The position numbers and the translations under genes are program-made. Below, piece after piece: positions 1 to 5,384 of a stretch of DNA of 9,288 nt (the first letter of the stretch is position 1; every line of letters starts with the position of its first letter). The DNA comes from Atopobium sp. UBA2090 (GTDB lineage: Bacteria; Actinomycetota; Coriobacteriia; Coriobacteriales; Atopobiaceae): assembly GCA_002331575.1 (NCBI GenBank), contig DCZG01000073.1, forward strand, positions 36,573-45,860, in the 5' to 3' direction. Under the pieces are notes generated by a model. That model made no database searches and was not told the DNA's origin. It worked only from the letters and a program-made list of their open reading frames with translations.

Positions 1-147
1 GATCTTGACCATGTGGTCCTCGAAGTCGGCGAGCTTCCCGCCCGTCTTGGCATACAGACTCGGGTTGGTGGTGACGCCGGAGAGCACGCCCCAGCTCTCC
101 GCCTCCTTGATTTCGTCCAGGTCAGCGGTATCGATAAAGAATTTCAT
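1..147 (-). CDS. Transaldolase / fructose-6-phosphate aldolase family protein, N-terminal fragment
   Basis: The first 49 codons of a gene that runs off the left edge of the window. The protein begins MKFFIDTADLDEIKEAESWG and continues with GVLSGVTTNPSLYAKTGGKL. The early FIDTADLDEI strand and the VTTNPSL motif are the hallmark N-terminus of the small class I aldolases grouped as transaldolase (TalC/MipB) and fructose-6-phosphate aldolase. These are cytosolic (beta/alpha)8 enzymes that act on sugar phosphates through a Schiff-base lysine. The start is supported by AGGAG about 8 nt upstream of the ATG. The catalytic lysine and the C-terminal part lie outside the window, so transaldolase cannot be told from fructose-6-phosphate aldolase and no symbol is given. 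The gene is 121 bp downstream of the YitT-family gene on the same strand. I see no convincing terminator or sigma70 promoter between them, so co-transcription is possible. Confidence 0.9.
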   Translation of the reverse strand, partial: MKFFIDTADLDEIKEAESWGVLSGVTTNPSLYAKTGGKLADFEDHMVKI

Positions 148-268
148 TCCCCACTCCTCACTCGTGTCGATGGACCTGATTCGTCCCTGTCTCCATGGTA
201 CTTGCCTAAACACCGTTTGCACGCCCGAATAGTTCCGAGCGCCCATGAATGTTGCCCAAGCGAGCGAG

Positions 269-1129
269 TTACCTGCCGTTGATTTGTCGGAAGCCCTCCC
301 CGAAGACCTCGTGCACCTCGGAGATGATCACGATCGCGTCGGGATCGATTCCCGAGACGATCTCCTTGAGGCGCCCCGTCTCGCTCCTGCCGAGGACGCA
401 GAAGAGCACGGGGCGGTTGTTGCCGCTCCAGACGCCGCGGGCCTGGAGCTCGGTGCAGCCGCGGTTGAGCGTGTAGAGAATCTCGTTGGCGATCTCCGCG
501 TGCCGGTTCGAGATGACGTAGGCGGCGCGCTCCGAACGAGGGCCGTCGACGACCGCATCGATGACCCTACCGGCGATGTAGGTGGCGACTGCGGCGTAGA
601 GCGCCTGCTCCACCGAGAAGGTCAGGGCCGAGAGCGCGATGATCATCGAGTCGACGATGATGCAGGCCGTCCCGACGGGCAGGCTCGTCCTCGACGAGAC
701 GAGTTGCGCGATGATGTCGGTTCCTCCCGTGTTGCCCCCCGTGCGAAACACGAGTCCGAGACCGACACCCGTGATGACGCCGCCCCAGAGGGCACAGAGG
801 AGGAGGTCGCCGTCTCCGAGCACGGGCACGAAGGGCGCCACCGCATCGATGAGGACGCCGAGCGCCACGATGCCCCCAGCGGTCCGCACGAGGTAGTGCC
901 TATCTCCCTGCCTCACGACGAGGAGGATGAGCACCACGTTCATGGCGATGCTCATGAGGCCGACGGGCAGACCGGTCACGGCGTGAACGACCGTGGCGAG
1001 ACCCGTCACGCCGCCCGCGGCAAGACCGTTGGGAATCTCGAAGCAGTCGGCGCCGACCGCAAAAAGGAAGCAACCGAAGACGATGAGGAACGTGTCACGA
1101 ACCGTCACCCGCCATGAGCTGCCACTCAT
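269..1129 (-). CDS. YitT-family multipass membrane protein with C-terminal DUF2179 domain
   Basis: A 286-residue integral membrane protein of the YitT (DUF161) family, whose function is not established. Hydrophobic segments can be seen at about residues 12–30, 36–55, 58–72, 80–102, 107–128, 150–170 and 175–194. The family signature GGNTGGTDIIAQL is at 131–143. A soluble DUF2179 domain (about 202–281, from AAYVISNRHAEIANEIL to IISEVHEVFGEGF) closes the protein; this ferredoxin-like fold is usual in YitT proteins and is proposed to bind a ligand. Length and domain order are normal. I chose the ATG at 1129 because GGAGG (1139–1143) lies 9 nt upstream. A GTG at 1156 would add nine residues deep in prfB without a better site. 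The ATG shares ATGA with the prfB TGA stop, so translation is probably coupled to prfB. Pairing with prfB says nothing clear about its role. Confidence 0.93.
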   Translation of the reverse strand: MSGSSWRVTVRDTFLIVFGCFLFAVGADCFEIPNGLAAGGVTGLATVVHAVTGLPVGLMSIAMNVVLILLVVRQGDRHYLVRTAGGIVALGVLIDAVAPFVPVLGDGDLLLCALWGGVITGVGLGLVFRTGGNTGGTDIIAQLVSSRTSLPVGTACIIVDSMIIALSALTFSVEQALYAAVATYIAGRVIDAVVDGPRSERAAYVISNRHAEIANEILYTLNRGCTELQARGVWSGNNRPVLFCVLGRSETGRLKEIVSGIDPDAIVIISEVHEVFGEGFRQINGR

Positions 1130-2241
1130 TGCTCGTCGCCTCCACCCACCACCCACCTGTGGTACCCGATGACAAACTTGTCGAGGTCTCCGTCTGAGAG
1201 GACGGAGCCCACGTTGCCGGTCTCGACGCCCGTCCTGAGGTCCTTCACGAGCTGGTAGGGATAGAGAACGTAGCTCCTGATCTGGTTGCCGAAGCCGATC
1301 TCGCGCTTGGGACCGCGGAGCTCGTCGATCTCCGCCGCGCGCCTGGCGAGCTCCTGCTCGTAAAGCCTGCCGCGGAGGATCTTCATGGCGAAGGCCTTGT
1401 TCTGAAGCTGGCTTCGTTCGTTCTGGCAGGTGACCACGATGCCCGTGGGGATGTGCGTGATGCGCACCGCCGAGTCGGTCGTGTTGACGCCCTGGCCACC
1501 ATGGCCGGTCGCATGATAGACGTCGATGCGAAGGTCCGCCGGATCGATGTCCACCTGGATGTCATCGGGCAGGACGGGGAGCACCTCCACTCCGGCGAAG
1601 GTCGTCTGGCGGCGCTTCTTGTCGTCGGTGGGAGATATCCGCACGAGACGGTGCACGCCCTGCTCGGCGCGGAGCATGCCGTAGGCGTTCTCGCCCGAGA
1701 CGGTGAACGTGGCGCGGTCGATGCCGATGACCTCCGCCTGCGGGGCGTCGTTGACGGCGACCTTCCATCCGCGCCGGTCGCAGTAGCGCAGGTACATGTG
1801 GAAGAGCATGTCGCACCAGTCCTGGGCCTCGAGCCCACCCTGGCCGGGAGTGACGGTGACGATGGCGTCGCCATGGTCGAGGTCGTCGGTGAACCAGCTC
1901 GAGAGCTCGAGGTCGGAGAGGTCCGACTCGAGCGACGAGGCGAGCTGTGCGGCCTCGTCGAGAAGGTCCTCGTCGGACGTCTCGGATCCAAGGTCGAAGG
2001 CAGTGAGGGCCTCCTCAAGCTTGTCGTGGGTCTCGTCGATTCCCGCCACATCCGCCTTTGCGGAGGCGAGCTCGGCCATGACCGTGCGCGCCTGGTCGGC
2101 GTCATCCCAGAAGCCTGGCTCCGAGCTGACCTTCTCGAGCTCGGCGACACGCTCTCGGCTCTTGTCGACGTGCAGGTATCCCTCGATCTCGGCGAGCCGG
2201 TCTGCCAGCGACTCGAGCGTTCCCCTCTCGATGTCCGCCAT
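1126..2241 (-). CDS. prfB: Peptide chain release factor 2 (RF2)
   Basis: RF2 of 371 residues. It ends translation at UGA and UAA by placing its GGQ loop in the ribosomal peptidyl-transferase centre. Seen: N-terminal helical domain 1 (about 1–115); the conserved PGQGGLEAQDW stretch at 132–142; the anticodon-loop region HRLVRISPTDDKKRRQTTF at 197–215; the catalytic ATGHGGQGVNTTDSAVRITH at 244–263 with GGQ at 248–250; and the C-terminal signature YPYQLVKDLRTGVETGNV at 327–344. Domain order and the GGQ context fit RF2 rather than RF1. Two things are odd. The stop-codon tripeptide is Ser-Pro-Thr (203–205) where Ser-Pro-Phe is expected, and the reading frame is continuous, with no in-frame UGA frameshift site after Gly-Tyr-Leu (21–23). 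The ATG follows the secA TAG directly, with AGGA (2250–2253) 8 nt upstream. The gene's own stop is UGA, overlapping the yitT start. The secA–prfB order is common in Gram-positive bacteria. Confidence 0.97.
   Translation of the reverse strand: MADIERGTLESLADRLAEIEGYLHVDKSRERVAELEKVSSEPGFWDDADQARTVMAELASAKADVAGIDETHDKLEEALTAFDLGSETSDEDLLDEAAQLASSLESDLSDLELSSWFTDDLDHGDAIVTVTPGQGGLEAQDWCDMLFHMYLRYCDRRGWKVAVNDAPQAEVIGIDRATFTVSGENAYGMLRAEQGVHRLVRISPTDDKKRRQTTFAGVEVLPVLPDDIQVDIDPADLRIDVYHATGHGGQGVNTTDSAVRITHIPTGIVVTCQNERSQLQNKAFAMKILRGRLYEQELARRAAEIDELRGPKREIGFGNQIRSYVLYPYQLVKDLRTGVETGNVGSVLSDGDLDKFVIGYHRWVVGGGDEQ
1139..1143 (-). promoter_or_regulatory. Ribosome binding site of the YitT-family gene (inside prfB 3' end)
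   Basis: GGAGG on the minus strand, 9 nt before the ATG at 1129. It decides that start over the GTG at 1156 and lies within the last codons of prfB. Together with the ATGA stop/start overlap it suggests translational coupling. Confidence 0.75.
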
Positions 2242-5200
2242 CTAGCGATTCCTGCCGTGGCAGTTCTTGAACTTCTGCCCGCTGCCGCAGGGGCACGGAT
2301 CGTTGCGCTTGACGCCCACGTAGGGGTCGGAGTCATCGGCCTTACGATAGGTCCGGGGCTTCTCGCCGGAGGTCCCGTTAGCAGCCGCCTGACCTTGCGG
2401 GGCTGCCGGGTTCTGGACGAGACGAGCCGAGGGGCTTCCTTGGTCGCCGTCGACCTCGGTCGGACCCGAGTACTGCGCACCGCGAAGCTCGGCAGGATCC
2501 TCCTCGGAGGTCGCCTGCGGCACGGGCTGGGCGATGACCTGGATGCGCAGGATCGTGCGAAGGAAGTCCTCGTACATGGTGTTGACGAGCTCAGTGAACG
2601 CCGCGTACGCCTCGGTCCTGTACTCCACGAGCGGGTCTCGCTGACCGAAGCCGCGCAGGCCGATGCCGGTCTTGAGGTAGTCCATCTCCTGAAGGTATGC
2701 CATCCAGCGCCTGTCGATGACGCGGAGCATGACCTGGGCGGAGAGCTCGTGCATGACGTCGTCGCCGAGACGCTCGGACTTCTCGGCGAAGCACTTGGAG
2801 ACATAGCCGTTGACCATGTCCGTGACCTCACCCTGGTCGTCGTCGACGTCGTACCTCGGCTCGTCCTTACGGCCGGTCAGGTCCTCGCACCAGAGGTAGA
2901 GACCCTTGGCATCCCACTTCTCCGGGTCCTCGCCCTCGGGACAGCACTCCGCCACCTTGCGCTGCGCGGCGTCGTAAGTGACCTCCTCGATGTGGGCCAT
3001 GAGGTCCTTGCCGTCAAGGATCTTGTTGCGCTCCTCGTAGATGATCTGGCGCTGCTTGTTCATGACGTCGTCGTAGTCGAGAACGTTCTTACGCATCTGG
3101 AAGTTGACTTCCTCGACCTTGCGCTGGGCGCTCTCGACCGCACGGGTGACCATCTTCGCCTGAATCGGCATGTCATCGGGCATGTCGTAGTGGGTCATCA
3201 TGTCGGAGATCTTGTCCATGCGATCTCCGCCGAAGAGACGCATGAGGTCGTCCTCGAGGGAGAGGTAGAACTGGGTCTCGCCGGGGTCGCCCTGACGGCC
3301 GGAACGACCGCGGAGCTGGTTGTCGATGCGTCGGCTCTCGTGACGCTCGGTGCCGATGACGCAGAGCCCGCCGGCCTGCTTGACGTGCTCGTGCTCGATT
3401 GCGCAGGTGCGACGTGCGATCTCGAGGGCGACGGCGACCATCTCGGTGTTCTCCATGAGCCCCGAGGCGACGTCCGCCTCCCTCTCCGCCTTCTCGACGG
3501 GGGCGTCGGGGTCGGGGACGGGAGCGTCTTCGGTCTCGACCTCCTCGGAGTCGGCTCTACTCGCGCGATAGGTCTCGAGATACCCGTCGAAGAGCGCGGT
3601 GAGCTCCTCGAGGCTCTTGTTCGAGAGGTCGAGCTCGGACGTGCCGGCGATGCCCTGGAGCTGCTCGGCAGTGACCCCCTCGACGTCCACGCCCTGCTCG
3701 CGCAGGTCGTCGAGGGCCATGAAGCCGGGGCTGCCGCCGAGCAGGATGTCCGTACCACGACCGGCCATGTTGGTGGCGATGGTAACGGCGCCCTCGCGAC
3801 CAGCCTGCGCCACGATCTGCGCCTCGCGCTCGTGATACTTGGCGTTGAGGACGTTGTGCTTGATGCCCCGCTTGTCGAGGATGCGGGAGAGCCTCTCGGA
3901 GTTCTCGATGGACACGGTGCCGACCAGGCAGGGCTGCCCATGGGAATGGCGCTCGGCGACGTCATCGGCGACGGCGTTGAACTTGTTGGAGACCGTGCGG
4001 TACACGAGGTCATCGTGGTCGACGCGGATGATCTCCTTGTTGGGCGGGATGACCTGCACGGGCACGTGATAGACCTCGCGGAACTCCGCGTCCTCGGTCA
4101 TGGCGGTACCTGTCATACCCGCGAGCTTGTCGTACATGAGGAAGTAGTTCTGGAGGGTGATCGTCGCGAGCGTCTGGTTCTCCTCGCGGACATGCACGCC
4201 TTCCTTCGCCTCGATTGCCTGATGCAGGCCCTCGGAGTAGCGCCTACCCTCCATGATGCGGCCGGTGAACTCGTCGACGATCTTGACCTCGCCATCCACG
4301 ACCACGTACTGCTGGTCGCGATGAAACATGTACTGCGCCTTGAGCGCCTGCTGCAGGTGGTTGACCAGCTGCCCTGACGGGTCGGAGTAGATGTCGTCAA
4401 TCTTGAGCGCTGTCTCGATCTTGCGCAGACCCGACTCGGTGGCGGCGATGGTGTGCTTCGCCTCGTCCATCTCGTAGTCGACGTCGGCGATAAGGCCGCG
4501 GACGGCGCCCGCGAAGTCCTTGTACGTGCCGGCGGACTTCGTTCCCGCACCGGAGATGATGAGCGGGGTCCTGGCCTCATCGATGAGGATGGAGTCGACC
4601 TCGTCGACGATGGCGTAGTAGTGGCCGCGCTGCACGCGCAGCTTCGGTCGGGTCACCATGTTGTCGCGCAGGTAATCGAAGCCGAACTCCGAGTTGGTCC
4701 CATAGGTGACGTCTGCCTTGTATGCCGGCACCTTGAGGTTGATGCGCATGCCGTTCTGAAGCAGGCCGACGTCGAGACCGAGGAAGTGGTAGACGAGACC
4801 CATCCACTCGGAGTCTCGCTTTGCCAGGTAGTCGTTGACCGTGACGATGTGCACGCCCTTGCCTGGGATGGCATTGAGATAGGCGGCGAGCGGCGCCACG
4901 AGCGTCTTGCCCTCGCCGGTCTTCATCTCGGCAATCGTACCGCGGTGAAGCGCTATACCGCCGATGAGCTGGACGTCAAAGTGCCGCATGCCAAGCGCGC
5001 GGACGGAAGCCTCGCGGACGGTGGCGAACGCCTCAGGGAGAATCTGGTCGAGCGCCTCCTTGCCAGCTGCCTCGGGATCGCGCGCACCAGAGACTGCGTT
5101 GTCATAACGCTCGCGGAACAGGGCGGTCTGGCCCCGAAGCTCGTCGTCGTCCATGGCATGGATGGTAGACTCCAGGTCATTGATGCGAGAGACGGTACGC

Positions 5201-5262
5201 TGGTATTCCTTGATCTCCTTGTCAGATCCGATTGAAAGAATCCTTGAGAGAAAGTTTGGCAT
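2242..5262 (-). CDS. secA: Preprotein translocase ATPase SecA
   Basis: SecA, the motor ATPase that drives unfolded preproteins through the SecYEG channel at the cytoplasmic membrane; 1006 residues. Seen in order: Walker A MKTGEGKT (113–120); YGTNSEFGFDYLRDN (187–201); Walker B-like IVDEVDSILIDEARTPLIIS (218–237); the preprotein cross-linking region (about 238–380); TGTAMTE (384–390); NBD2 with ATNMAGRGTDILLGG (496–510) and GTERHESRRIDNQLRGRSGR (637–656); the helical scaffold and wing region (about 685–905); a low-complexity Pro/Ala/Gln/Ser linker (about 912–980); and a zinc-binding tail with Cys990, Cys992, Cys1001 and His1002. The start at 5262 gives the canonical MPNFLSRILSIG, with GAGGG (5270–5274) 7 nt upstream. 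In-frame ATGs further up give non-homologous residues. About 110 residues (511–620) separate the two NBD2 motifs, longer than in the family members I know. The TAG stop abuts the prfB ATG. Confidence 0.98.
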   Translation of the reverse strand: MPNFLSRILSIGSDKEIKEYQRTVSRINDLESTIHAMDDDELRGQTALFRERYDNAVSGARDPEAAGKEALDQILPEAFATVREASVRALGMRHFDVQLIGGIALHRGTIAEMKTGEGKTLVAPLAAYLNAIPGKGVHIVTVNDYLAKRDSEWMGLVYHFLGLDVGLLQNGMRINLKVPAYKADVTYGTNSEFGFDYLRDNMVTRPKLRVQRGHYYAIVDEVDSILIDEARTPLIISGAGTKSAGTYKDFAGAVRGLIADVDYEMDEAKHTIAATESGLRKIETALKIDDIYSDPSGQLVNHLQQALKAQYMFHRDQQYVVVDGEVKIVDEFTGRIMEGRRYSEGLHQAIEAKEGVHVREENQTLATITLQNYFLMYDKLAGMTGTAMTEDAEFREVYHVPVQVIPPNKEIIRVDHDDLVYRTVSNKFNAVADDVAERHSHGQPCLVGTVSIENSERLSRILDKRGIKHNVLNAKYHEREAQIVAQAGREGAVTIATNMAGRGTDILLGGSPGFMALDDLREQGVDVEGVTAEQLQGIAGTSELDLSNKSLEELTALFDGYLETYRASRADSEEVETEDAPVPDPDAPVEKAEREADVASGLMENTEMVAVALEIARRTCAIEHEHVKQAGGLCVIGTERHESRRIDNQLRGRSGRQGDPGETQFYLSLEDDLMRLFGGDRMDKISDMMTHYDMPDDMPIQAKMVTRAVESAQRKVEEVNFQMRKNVLDYDDVMNKQRQIIYEERNKILDGKDLMAHIEEVTYDAAQRKVAECCPEGEDPEKWDAKGLYLWCEDLTGRKDEPRYDVDDDQGEVTDMVNGYVSKCFAEKSERLGDDVMHELSAQVMLRVIDRRWMAYLQEMDYLKTGIGLRGFGQRDPLVEYRTEAYAAFTELVNTMYEDFLRTILRIQVIAQPVPQATSEEDPAELRGAQYSGPTEVDGDQGSPSARLVQNPAAPQGQAAANGTSGEKPRTYRKADDSDPYVGVKRNDPCPCGSGQKFKNCHGRNR

Positions 5263-5384
5263 GGATGTTCCCTCGGTGGTCTTCAGGTGGGAGCGATGGC
5301 CCCTTGGAATGTAAACAAGGATAACTTTACCCGTAGGTAGGGATGAGATGCCATCTCCGCCCATGTCTCACCAAAAGTGCACCC
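5263..5384 (-). promoter_or_regulatory. secA upstream region with two short inverted repeats
   Basis: The 122-bp gap between the regulator stop and secA. It contains a perfect palindrome GAGATG-c-CATCTC (5345–5357) and a looser inverted repeat GTAAA-N10-TTTAC (5311–5330). The minus strand holds weak -10-like hexamers (TAAAGT, TACATT), but I find no matching -35 at 16–18 bp. No hairpin with a T run is seen, so a terminator for the regulator gene is not evident. A secA promoter here is expected from the change of function between the genes, but it is not proven by sequence. Confidence 0.35.
5270..5274 (-). promoter_or_regulatory. Ribosome binding site of secA
   Basis: GAGGG on the minus strand, 7 nt before the ATG at 5262. 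It selects the family-typical MPNFLSRIL start over the 34-residue upstream extension, which resembles no SecA N-terminus. Confidence 0.8.

Noticed and set aside
148..268. A promoter for the aldolase-family gene (TTGGGC and AACTAT on the minus strand).
   Set aside because: The spacing is 19 bp and both hexamers are weak; not supportable.
245..1117. A 290-codon plus-strand frame opposite the YitT-family gene.
   Set aside because: A highly charged Asp/Glu/Arg/His-rich translation typical of the complement of a hydrophobic, GC-rich membrane gene; no ribosome binding site of note.
1453..4377. A 974-codon open frame on the plus strand opposite secA and prfB.
   Set aside because: It is antisense to two strongly conserved genes, and its Leu/Val/Asp/Gly/Glu-rich translation matches no family. 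Such frames arise from GC-rich codon use on the coding strand.
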